Shown piece by piece: positions 7,034-12,434 of a DNA stretch of 12,434 nt. The DNA comes from Candidatus Anaerobutyricum stercoripullorum (GTDB lineage Bacteria > Bacillota > Clostridia > Lachnospirales > Lachnospiraceae). The stretch lies in NCBI GenBank assembly GCA_019114885.1, contig DXEQ01000112.1, positions 1 to 12,434 on the forward strand, written 5' to 3'. A program made the translations under genes and the position numbers. Every line of letters begins with the position of its first letter. Position 1 is the stretch's first letter. The notes beneath the pieces were generated by a model. The model was not told the DNA's origin. It made no database searches and worked only from the letters and a program-made list of their open reading frames with translations.

Positions 7034-7989
7034 CAAATCAGTCCTTTTTCTTTAAGAAAGGCAGTTGCCACATCCTCCGGCTCCTGTCCTTCCGTCTCCA
7101 CCTGATAATTCATCCTTGCCATCTCCGCATCGGTGATCTGATTTTCCATCTTGTCAAATACTTCCCGAAGTTCCGGATGTTCCTCAAACACTTCATTTCT
7201 CACCACAAATCCGCACATATAAGATGGATACAGCCCCAGATCGTCCTCCAGAACCACGGCATCTGCCGCTGCCAGCTGGCCGTCCGTGGTAAAAATATTC
7301 ATAACGTCAATTTCTCCCTGCTGAAAAGCCTCATATTTCAACCCGATATCCAGGTCCATCGTATCCTTAAAGCGCAGGCCATAGGTATCACAGAGCGCAT
7401 CGTAACCGTCTTCTCTCTCAAAAAAATCATATTCCGCGCCAAAAGTCAGCTGGTCTGCCACAGCTGCCAGATCAGAGATTTTGGTCAGCTGATACTGCCG
7501 GGCAATATCACTGGCAACGATGAGTCCGTACGTATTGTTAAATCCCGTCATTCCTGTCCATACCATATCCATCTCCCCGTATCCGTCCTGCAGCATGTCA
7601 AACATGCTCTCATCATAAAGCCCGTCCTCTTTGAGCACCTCGTTCCAACCGCTACCAGTATACTCCGGATAGAAATCAAACTCTCCTTCTTCCATAGCAG
7701 GCTGAATATTGGCCGTGCCCCCGCCGACTCCTTCCGTTACCTCCACAGTCAGATCTGTGTCTTTCTCAATCAGCGTCTTCATCATACTTCCCAAAATATA
7801 CTGTTCCGTCATCGGTTTAGTTGCCATATGAACCGTTGTCCCGGCTCCTTTCTGCCCGCATCCTGTCAGCAGACCTGCGGTCAGGCTGACGATGAACAGC
7901 GCAAGGATTCCTCCCCGCATCTTTTTTTGTACGAAACTATGTAACTTTCTCATTCTCATGGTTCTGTTTTTCCCTCTTCTCTGTGTCAT
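7033..7989 (-). CDS. Osmoprotectant ABC transporter substrate-binding lipoprotein (copy 2, OpuAC/OsmF family)
   Basis: Second solute-binding lipoprotein, 318 aa, paralogous to the gene at 3530-4417. From residue 55 it shares MATKPMTEQYILGSMMKTLI and then a 32-residue identical run beginning TEGVGGGTAN; much of the remainder also matches. The divergent part is the N terminus: a long basic leader (about 1-25), a hydrophobic stretch and the lipobox LTGC with C44. The start at 7989 is supported by a strong GGAAGGAGG six bases upstream, though ATGs for residues 11, 13 and 24 would give shorter, more ordinary signal peptides. No permease or ATPase accompanies it directly, so it probably feeds the importer at 2734-5139, perhaps with a different ligand or affinity. 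The SirTM gene starts 62 bases downstream, suggesting shared transcription. Confidence 0.9.
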   Translation of the reverse strand: MTQRRGKNRTMRMRKLHSFVQKKMRGGILALFIVSLTAGLLTGCGQKGAGTTVHMATKPMTEQYILGSMMKTLIEKDTDLTVEVTEGVGGGTANIQPAMEEGEFDFYPEYTGSGWNEVLKEDGLYDESMFDMLQDGYGEMDMVWTGMTGFNNTYGLIVASDIARQYQLTKISDLAAVADQLTFGAEYDFFEREDGYDALCDTYGLRFKDTMDLDIGLKYEAFQQGEIDVMNIFTTDGQLAAADAVVLEDDLGLYPSYMCGFVVRNEVFEEHPELREVFDKMENQITDAEMARMNYQVETEGQEPEDVATAFLKEKGLI

Positions 7990-7994
7990 TTTTT

Positions 7995-8003
7995 CCTCCT
8001 TCC
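7995..8003 (-). promoter_or_regulatory. Strong ribosome binding site deciding the copy 2 binding-protein start
   Basis: Minus-strand GGAAGGAGG followed by five A's and then the ATG at 7989. It is the best Shine-Dalgarno match of this region and favours 7989 over the internal ATGs at 7959, 7953 and 7920. Confidence 0.75.
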
Positions 8004-8022
8004 TGACGCATTTACTGCGTCA
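8004..8022. repeat. Inverted repeat TGACGCA-N5-TGCGTCA in the copy 2 leader
   Basis: Seven-base perfect arms (8004-8010 and 8016-8022) around TTTAC. It lies between the candidate -10 box (8023-8028) and the ribosome site (7995-8003), so it would include the transcription start. It could be a repressor operator or a hairpin limiting ribosome access. Confidence 0.6.
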
Positions 8023-8052
8023 ATAATGGTAGATTTGGAAGTTCACTTCCAA
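8023..8052 (-). promoter_or_regulatory. Candidate promoter of the copy 2 binding protein / SirTM / macrodomain genes
   Basis: Minus-strand TTGGAA (plus 8047-8052) and CATTAT (plus 8023-8028), 18 bases apart; each box matches consensus at four of six bases. The -35 box lies inside the palindrome 8034-8053 and the -10 box abuts the repeat 8004-8022, an arrangement usual for a regulated promoter. The match is modest, so this is tentative. Confidence 0.4.
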
Positions 8053-8053
8053 A
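8034..8053. repeat. 20-bp inverted repeat, candidate operator
   Basis: TTTGGAAGTTCACTTCCAAA: nine-base perfect arms around a two-base centre, the symmetry expected of a dimeric regulator site. It covers the candidate -35 box of the copy 2 binding-protein promoter. No cognate regulator can be named. Confidence 0.65.
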
Positions 8054-8112
8054 CTTATCCCTCTTTCCACGCTCTCTTTTTATACTCTTTCCTGTTACAG
8101 TGTATCCTCTGG

Positions 8113-8886
8113 TTATACCGTTTCTCCGGTATTGTCCGGTGAGATTTTCCGGATGGCACCTGCCGGGCAGACTTCCTGGCACAAACCGCAGTGGAGACAG
8201 TGTTGCTGTTCAATGTGATACGGTGTTCCCGGCGTGATACATTGCTGCGGACAGCTTTTCGCACATCTGCCACAGGTGATGCAGGCATCTGTAATCTGAA
8301 AACCTTTTCCCGGGCAGCCGTTTTCTGTTCTGACAACTTGCTTTTGTATGTTTTCCTTCTCTCCCACAGAGTCCCTTTCCTCTCTATTTTCGTTCTTTCT
8401 CACAGCCTGCCCCAGGAAGAAAGTCTCCCGGTAAATAGGGTTCTTCCCCAGATCAAAAATCTCAATCTCTCCCTCATCAATGACAAAAGGTTCCAGAATG
8501 TATCGGCTCTCTCCCGGATACACCTGATTCATGGACGGATTATGTTCAAAAATCCGGTCAATCCAATATTTCTGCTCCGGCAGTCGGTCTGCCCTTCCGT
8601 TCAAGCGGATCATCTTCCAGTCACCGGTCAGCCCGGTCACAGCCACGTCGCCGCAGGCGGTCAGCTGCCGGTAAAAATCCTTTCCTCTTGCCGTACAGAA
8701 ATACATTTTCTCATTCTCCACAAGCATCACATCGATGATGCGAATCTGCGGCTTTCCTGATTCATCGACGGTAGCAAACGCCGCATCCTTGATTTCCCGC
8801 AAAATATCCAGACATTTCTGAGCCGTATACTCATCGTTCCCGTTTGGCATTGGTTTTTCGTTTTTCTGCTCTATTTCTTTCAGCAT
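8113..8886 (-). CDS. Pyridoxamine 5'-phosphate oxidase-like domain fused to 2[4Fe-4S] ferredoxin
   Basis: Putative cytoplasmic flavin-dependent reductase, 257 aa. The N-terminal half (about 18-155) is a PNPOx-like split-barrel, with FATVDESGKPQIRIIDVM (37-54), YFCTARGKDFYRQL (62-75) and GDVAVTGLTGDW (79-90). A charged linker (about 163-190) leads to a ferredoxin module with two clusters: C202, C205, C208, C212, each motif of the form C-x2-C-x2-C-x3-C, and C230, C233, C236, C240. The domain order suggests electrons passing from the clusters to a flavin bound in the barrel; the substrate is unknown. The start at 8886 has GGAGGGAG about eight bases upstream. It is divergent from the HxlR-MATE operon, so control by that regulator is plausible. 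No clear terminator follows the stop, so partial read-through into the copy 2 binding-protein gene is possible. Confidence 0.88.
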   Translation of the reverse strand: MLKEIEQKNEKPMPNGNDEYTAQKCLDILREIKDAAFATVDESGKPQIRIIDVMLVENEKMYFCTARGKDFYRQLTACGDVAVTGLTGDWKMIRLNGRADRLPEQKYWIDRIFEHNPSMNQVYPGESRYILEPFVIDEGEIEIFDLGKNPIYRETFFLGQAVRKNENREERDSVGEKENIQKQVVRTENGCPGKGFQITDACITCGRCAKSCPQQCITPGTPYHIEQQHCLHCGLCQEVCPAGAIRKISPDNTGETV

Positions 8887-8929
8887 CTTTATTTCTCCCT
8901 CCGCTTCGTTTTGTTCTCATTTCTCTTTC

Positions 8930-8958
8930 ATTATACGAATCTGACCGTCAAAAAAAAG
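8930..8958 (-). promoter_or_regulatory. Candidate promoter of the PNPOx-ferredoxin gene
   Basis: Minus-strand perfect TATAAT (plus 8930-8935), 44 bases before the start codon. The -35 position at 17-base spacing is CTTTTT (plus 8953-8958), a weak match that falls inside the inverted repeat 8952-8971. A good -10 with a poor -35 under a symmetric site suggests regulation. Confidence 0.5.
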
Positions 8959-8971
8959 TACGCACTTTTTT
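8952..8971. repeat. Inverted repeat AAAAAAGT-N4-ACTTTTTT, candidate operator
   Basis: Eight-base perfect arms (8952-8959 and 8964-8971) around ACGC, overlapping the weak -35 of the PNPOx-ferredoxin promoter. The AGTAC/GCACT core with AT flanks is the kind of site bound by small winged-helix dimers such as HxlR proteins; that link is inference. Confidence 0.55.
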
Positions 8972-8979
8972 ATTACCTG

Positions 8980-8995
8980 GTTACCAACCGGTAAC
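8980..8995. repeat. Inverted repeat GTTACC-N4-GGTAAC
   Basis: Six-base perfect arms (8980-8985 and 8990-8995) around AACC. A further TTACC lies at 8973-8977. The right arm is part of the 11-mer duplicated at 9041-9051. Confidence 0.5.
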
Positions 8996-9051
8996 TATCT
9001 GTGTTGTTATCATGAAGCTGTCATCCCGCAGCGCTGCCATCCGGTAACTAT
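8988..9051 (+). repeat. Direct repeat CCGGTAACTAT, two copies 53 bp apart
   Basis: Exact copies at 8988-8998 and 9041-9051. The spacing is close to five turns of B-DNA, so both would face the same side. The second copy ends 12 bases before the HxlR -35 box; the first lies about 30 bases upstream of the PNPOx -35 region. Confidence 0.55.
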
Positions 9052-9063
9052 TTTCGTACAGGG

Positions 9064-9092
9064 TTGAAAAAAGCATCATATTTCATTATAAT
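9064..9092 (+). promoter_or_regulatory. Strong sigma-A promoter of the HxlR-MATE operon
   Basis: TTGAAA (9064-9069) and TATAAT (9087-9092) separated by exactly 17 bases, 44 bases before the HxlR start. This is the best promoter match in the window. Confidence 0.85.
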
Positions 9093-9097
9093 ACAAT

Positions 9098-9121
9098 GCA
9101 GGAAAAACAATTGATTCCTGC
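9098..9121. repeat. Inverted repeat GCAGGAA-N10-TTCCTGC in the HxlR leader
   Basis: Seven-base perfect arms (9098-9104 and 9115-9121) just past the expected transcription start and directly before the AAAGGAGGG ribosome site (9122-9130). It may be an autoregulatory operator or a hairpin next to the ribosome site. Confidence 0.5.
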
Positions 9122-9136
9122 AAAGGAGGGACTTTT

Positions 9137-9469
9137 ATGCTGACAAAAGAAGAATTGCCGGAGTGCCCGGTGGCGACCACCGTACAGCTCATCGGAAGCA
9201 AATGGAAGCTTCTCATTATCCGGAATCTGCAGACGCGCCCGTGGCGCTTTAATGAGTTGAAAAAAGATCTGGAAGGTATCAGCCAGAAGGTACTGACAGA
9301 CAGCCTGCGCTCCATGGAAGAGGACGGTATTATCATTCGCACCGTCTATCCGGAAGTGCCGCCGCGGGTGGAGTACAGTTTGTCAGAACTGGGACAATCC
9401 ATGAAACCAATCCTTGATTCCATGGCTAAGTGGGGGAATGACTATAAAGCAAGTCTGAAAACAGACTGA
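9137..9469 (+). CDS. HxlR-family winged-helix transcriptional regulator
   Basis: Small DNA-binding repressor or activator of 110 aa, the usual HxlR length. Seen are ECPVATTVQLIGSKWKLLII (9-28), the recognition-helix region RFNELKKDLEGISQKVLTDSLRSM and the wing IRTVYPEVPPRVEYSLSELG. A single cysteine, C10, sits in the conserved N-terminal position that several family members (YodB, HypR, QsrR) use for sensing quinones, aldehydes or oxidants. With only one cysteine, any thiol switch would be alkylation, mixed disulfide or an intersubunit bond. The ribosome site AAAGGAGGG is six bases from the ATG. It is co-transcribed with the MATE gene (18-base gap) from the promoter at 9064-9092, and is divergent from the PNPOx-ferredoxin gene. 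It probably regulates both and itself. Confidence 0.92.
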   Translation: MLTKEELPECPVATTVQLIGSKWKLLIIRNLQTRPWRFNELKKDLEGISQKVLTDSLRSMEEDGIIIRTVYPEVPPRVEYSLSELGQSMKPILDSMAKWGNDYKASLKTD

Positions 9470-9487
9470 GGGAAAGAAGGAAATGTT

Positions 9488-10846
9488 ATGAAGTCGCATC
9501 GGACAGATTTTTCTACAGGAAATGTATACAGGAATATTTGTGAAGTGGCTGTGCCGATGATATTCGCGCAGCTACTTAATCTTTTATATAACGTGGTAGA
9601 CCGCATCTACATAGGAAGGATTCCCGGCACAGGCACTACCGCGCTGACCGGTGTGGGGCTCTGTTTCCCGATCATCACCCTGGTCTCCGCCTTTACCTAC
9701 TTGTATGGTAACGGCGGTTCGCCACTGTGCGCCATGGAGTACGGCAGGGGCGATACCACGGAAGCAGAAAACTATATGGGGAACTCTTTTACTCTGCTGG
9801 TCGGCACCGGCCTTTTTCTGACCGTACTCGGTCTGCTCATCTACAAACCGGTGCTCTATCTGTTTGGCGCCAGCGACATCACCTTTCCCTTTGCCGAAGA
9901 ATATATCCGTATTTATCTGCTGGGAACGGTGTTTGTTATGGTCTCCGTGGGGATGAATCCCTTTATCAACTGTCAGGGGTTCGGAAGTATGGGGATGCTC
10001 ACCATCCTGATCGGCGCTGTTTTAAACATCATTCTGGACCCGCTCTTTATCTTTGTCTTTCATCTTGGCGTGTCCGGCGCCGCCATCGCCACCATCCTTT
10101 CCCAGTTCTGCTCGGCGCTCTGGGTCTTCCGGTTTCTGACCGGACCAAAGGCCGTGCTGCAACTTAAGAGGAACACGCTCCGGCTCAAGGCAGCCAGAGT
10201 CAGAAAGATTCTGGGGCTGGGCGTCTCCGGATTTTTCATGGCATTTACCAACAGTCTGGTACAGGTGGCATGCAACGCCACCCTGCAGATTTACGGGGGC
10301 GATCTGTACGTGGGCGTCATGACGGTATTGAATTCCGTCCGGGATATCTGTACCATGCCGGTACAGGGATTCACCAACGGCGCCTCCCCGGTCATGAGCT
10401 TTAACTACGGCGAAGGGGCTTATCACAAAGTGCGAAAGGCCATCGGTTTCATTACTGCTGCCTGCGTAACATACACCATGCTCATGTGGGGACTTCTGAA
10501 ACTGTTCCCGGCATTTTTTATCCGCATTTTCAACGATAACCCGCAGCTGGTAAAGACCGGTATCCCCGCCCTGCACATCTATTTCTTCGGCTTCTGCTTC
10601 ATGGCGCTGCAGTTTACCGGGCAGAGTATCTTTGTGGCTCTGGGCAAGTCCCGCTACGCCACCTTTTTCTCCCTGCTTCGAAAGGCGATCATCGTGGTGC
10701 CGCTGACCATCCTCCTTCCCCGCGTGGCAGGACTTGGCACAGACGGCGTGTTCTGGGCAGAGCCCATCTCCAACCTGCTGGGCGGCTGCGCCTGCTTTAT
10801 CACCATGCTGCTCACGGTGCTGCCGGAGCTTCGGCAGAAAAACTGA
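9488..10846 (+). CDS. MATE-family multidrug efflux transporter
   Basis: Cation-coupled drug or metabolite exporter, 452 aa, the normal family length, with about twelve membrane helices in two pseudo-symmetric halves. The N-terminal GNVYRNICEVAVPMIFAQLL (11-30), NVVDRIYIGR (35-44) and the acid-turn segment LNIILDPLFIF (about 179-189) are typical of the MepA/DinF-related clostridial group. The second half repeats the pattern with VLNSVRDI and GFTNGASPVMSFNYGEG. The start at 9488 follows GAAGGAAA at close spacing. It forms an operon with the HxlR regulator, a frequent pairing for inducible efflux. The substrate is not predictable. The stop codon is embedded in the left edge of the terminator at 10846-10874. 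Confidence 0.92.
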   Translation: MKSHRTDFSTGNVYRNICEVAVPMIFAQLLNLLYNVVDRIYIGRIPGTGTTALTGVGLCFPIITLVSAFTYLYGNGGSPLCAMEYGRGDTTEAENYMGNSFTLLVGTGLFLTVLGLLIYKPVLYLFGASDITFPFAEEYIRIYLLGTVFVMVSVGMNPFINCQGFGSMGMLTILIGAVLNIILDPLFIFVFHLGVSGAAIATILSQFCSALWVFRFLTGPKAVLQLKRNTLRLKAARVRKILGLGVSGFFMAFTNSLVQVACNATLQIYGGDLYVGVMTVLNSVRDICTMPVQGFTNGASPVMSFNYGEGAYHKVRKAIGFITAACVTYTMLMWGLLKLFPAFFIRIFNDNPQLVKTGIPALHIYFFGFCFMALQFTGQSIFVALGKSRYATFFSLLRKAIIVVPLTILLPRVAGLGTDGVFWAEPISNLLGGCACFITMLLTVLPELRQKN

Positions 10847-10874
10847 AAAGGTGGGCCAAAAAAACCCACCTTTT
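10846..10874 (+). terminator. Rho-independent terminator of the HxlR-MATE operon
   Basis: Ten-base perfect stem AAAAGGTGGG (10846-10855) and CCCACCTTTT (10865-10874) with a nine-base A-rich loop. The stem overlaps the last base of the MATE stop codon and ends in four T. Base composition becomes visibly AT-richer after this point. Confidence 0.85.
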
Positions 10875-10925
10875 ACTGTGTTATTCCCTAAAGAATCGCA
10901 TCGTATTTCCCGTTATTCTTCTTCC

Positions 10926-11291
10926 GACAGACCCAGTGTGATAAATAGTTCATCGAACGGTTATCGCTTTTTAAATTTTTTAAGAGCGTACAGACTAACG
11001 GTTGATAACAGAATGAAGAAACATTATAATGGATACTATAAATTGGCAATAGCCATGATGGATAAACCGACCAGTATCTGGGATTTCCATTCCCTGCTTT
11101 CGGGAATACAATTGATGTTCAGTTTTATGCTGACCGACAATAAAACTCCGATCCGCCTTTGCAGGTAGTGCAAAAAAGCTGTTGTCGCAATCAAGTCAAA
11201 CGCAGTGTTTTGTAGCCCGCAGTACAAGGATAATCACAATATTTACAAGAGCAGGGCAAAAAAGAATCGCTCTGATAGGGAGGATAAGGCA
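10926..11291 (+). pseudogene. Degraded 3' part of a zinc-ribbon protein gene, interrupted by TAG
   Basis: The frame starting at 10926 reads as plausible protein (RFLNFLRAYRLTVDN, then from ATG 11013 KKHYNGYYKLAIAMMDKPTS, then IWDFHSLLSGIQLMFSFML). It reaches IRLCR, a TAG stop at 11166-11168, then CKKAVVAIKSNAVFCSPQYK and NIYKSRAKK in the same frame. This resembles a treble-clef or CGNR-like zinc ribbon (CxxC ... CxxxC) in which the stop falls inside the first cysteine pair and the last cysteine is now Y. The 5' part of any full-length gene is missing; the sequence before it runs into the MATE terminator. The frame stays open into the next gene. I infer a pseudogene relic. The alternative is a real small ORF, 11013-11168, of 51 residues. 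The family name is not certain, and 10875-10925 shows nothing I recognise. Confidence 0.5.
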
Positions 11292-12434
11292 ATGATTGAT
11301 GAATGGATTGCAGAAGCAACGGAATGTGACTTTAAGGTTGCTTTGGAAGTGAGAAAGCCCAAAAGCTGGCTGAAAAGCGTCAGCGCCTTTGCAAACGGCA
11401 TCGGCGGCACATTGTTTTTCGGTATTGATGATAACAGAAATGTAGTGGGGCTTGCCGATGCACAGGCAGACGCTGAGGCAATCAGCCGTTTGATTAAAGA
11501 ACGGATCACGCCTTATCCGAACTTTATCCTCACTCCCGAACGGGAGAAAGGCAGAAACATTCTTATACTGTCTATTTCCGCAGGGCATTCCACGCCATAT
11601 TATTACAAGGCTGACGGCGTAATGGAAGCATATATCCGTATGGGGAACGAAAGCGTGATGGCTCCGTCATATGTATTGAATCAGCTTCTTCTCAAAGGGA
11701 TGAATCATACCTTTGACGCATTGATTTCCGAATATAATTTCAAGGACTATGCTTTTTCCAAGCTGCGTGAACGATATAAGGCTTGGACAGGTAGTAGCAT
11801 GGAGGAAAAGCTGTTTGAGTCCTTTGAAATACGGAATGAATACGGTAAGCTGACCAACGCAGGCGCTTTGCTTGCGGATGATGCACCACTCAAACAATCC
11901 CGCCTGTTCTGCACTCGCTGGAACGGTCTTGATAAAAGCGGCGGTATAGTGGATGCGCTCGACGGTGCAGAGTATTCCGGCAGCCTGATTATCCTGCTTA
12001 ATGAAGGAGTTAGTTTCGTAAAGCGAAATATGAAAACACGTTGGAAGAAAACAGCCAACTCCCGTATTGAAATGCCAGATTACTGCGAACGGAGCGTTTT
12101 TGAAGCTCTTGTCAATGCACTGATTCATCGTGACTATCTGATCTTGGGTAGCGAAGTCCATATCGACATTTACGATGACCGACTTACAATCACTTCCCCC
12201 GGTGGCATGGCAGATGGCACGCGGATACAGGAAAGGGATATTTTCAATATTTCCTCTACCCGTCGCAATCCAGTCCTTGCTGATATTTTTGGCCGATTGG
12301 GATATATGGAGCGACAGGGAAGCGGATTTCGGAAAATCACGGAAGTCTACCATGCAGCCCATAATTACCGGGATGAATTGGAGCCTAAATTTTATTCCGA
12401 CGCAAGTTCATTTCAAGTTACGCTGTATAACTTG
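11292..12434 (+). CDS. AlbA_2 (Schlafen-type) domain and RecG-C-terminal-like ATP-binding protein, 3' end outside window
   Basis: The frame is open from ATG 11292 to the last base, 381 codons without a stop. AGGGAGG lies about eight bases before the ATG. The N-terminal AlbA_2 domain (about 8-125) has ECDFKVALEVRK (11-22), SAFANGIGGTLFFGIDDN (31-48), VVGLAD (51-56) and AYIRMGNES (113-121), a putative nucleic-acid-binding fold. After a linker comes a GHKL-like HATPase_c_4 domain (about 265-350) with ERSVFEALVNALIHRDY (266-282), SPGG (302-305), TRRNPVLADIF (323-333) and ERQGSGFRKI (340-349). Such proteins are often annotated as 'RNA-binding' or 'ATP-dependent DNA helicase-related' and are common cargo of integrated elements. 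They are variously proposed as regulators or defence factors, and none is proven for this one. Base composition is lower in GC than the genes to the left. Confidence 0.85.
   Translation, partial: MIDEWIAEATECDFKVALEVRKPKSWLKSVSAFANGIGGTLFFGIDDNRNVVGLADAQADAEAISRLIKERITPYPNFILTPEREKGRNILILSISAGHSTPYYYKADGVMEAYIRMGNESVMAPSYVLNQLLLKGMNHTFDALISEYNFKDYAFSKLRERYKAWTGSSMEEKLFESFEIRNEYGKLTNAGALLADDAPLKQSRLFCTRWNGLDKSGGIVDALDGAEYSGSLIILLNEGVSFVKRNMKTRWKKTANSRIEMPDYCERSVFEALVNALIHRDYLILGSEVHIDIYDDRLTITSPGGMADGTRIQERDIFNISSTRRNPVLADIFGRLGYMERQGSGFRKITEVYHAAHNYRDELEPKFYSDASSFQVTLYNL

Noticed and set aside
7027..7944. Plus-strand open frame of 305 codons opposite binding-protein copy 2, and its counterpart at 3680-4138
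   Set aside because: Both translations resemble each other only because the genes beneath them are paralogues; no ribosome site or family motif was seen.
8946..8951. Minus-strand TTGACG as the -35 box of the PNPOx-ferredoxin promoter
   Set aside because: It is only 10 bases from the perfect TATAAT at 8930-8935, too short for a sigma-A promoter.
10965..10988. Hairpin CGCTTTTTAAA...TTAAGAGCG
   Set aside because: The stem needs a bulge and is mostly A-T, lies inside the zinc-ribbon relic frame, and probably arises by chance from the AT-rich composition.
1..12434. CRISPR arrays, tRNA or rRNA genes, riboswitches
   Set aside because: No regularly spaced repeats, cloverleaf-like sequences or recognisable aptamer cores were seen on either strand by eye.

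Overview
The window looks like chromosomal DNA from an anaerobic Gram-positive gut bacterium of the Lachnospiraceae / Clostridium clostridioforme type. The evidence is strong GGAGG-type ribosome binding sites, type II signal peptides with an LTGC lipobox, a two-cluster ferredoxin fused to a flavin-like oxidase fold, and moderately GC-rich codon use. The genus is an inference. No RNA gene, CRISPR array or complete insertion sequence was seen.

Layout: (1) 2-2637, plus strand: a translationally coupled M20D amidohydrolase and YfcC-type carrier, resembling a take-up-and-hydrolyse module. A perfect 18-bp hairpin (2686-2729) closes it and also serves the convergent genes to its right. (2) 2734-5139, minus strand: an osmoprotectant-type (OpuC/OsmF family) ABC importer made of one permease, one lipoprotein binding protein and one ATPase, with a candidate promoter at 5183-5212. 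(3) 5246-6970, minus strand: a zinc-type macrodomain and a class M sirtuin (SirTM), a known reversible protein ADP-ribosylation pair. (4) 7033-7989, minus strand: a second, closely related osmoprotectant binding protein behind a promoter region with two inverted repeats. The two paralogous binding-protein genes therefore bracket the SirTM-macro pair and the permease. (5) 8113-8886, minus strand: a pyridoxamine-oxidase-like protein fused to a 2[4Fe-4S] ferredoxin, divergent from (6) 9137-10846, plus strand: an HxlR regulator and MATE exporter operon. The 250-bp divergent region holds a near-consensus promoter, inverted repeats and a duplicated 11-mer. (7) 10875-12434: a visibly AT-richer segment with a degraded zinc-ribbon protein gene and a 3'-truncated AlbA_2 (Schlafen-type) / RecG-C-terminal-like ATP-binding protein, probably the edge of an acquired element.

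The point of most interest is the SirTM-macrodomain pair. In described Firmicutes operons the pair sits with a lipoylated GcvH-like carrier and a lipoate ligase; neither is in this window. Instead it lies inside an osmoprotectant transport locus with a duplicated binding protein, on the same strand and closely spaced. Whether the ADP-ribosylation system is functionally tied to transport, or merely inserted there, cannot be settled from sequence alone.
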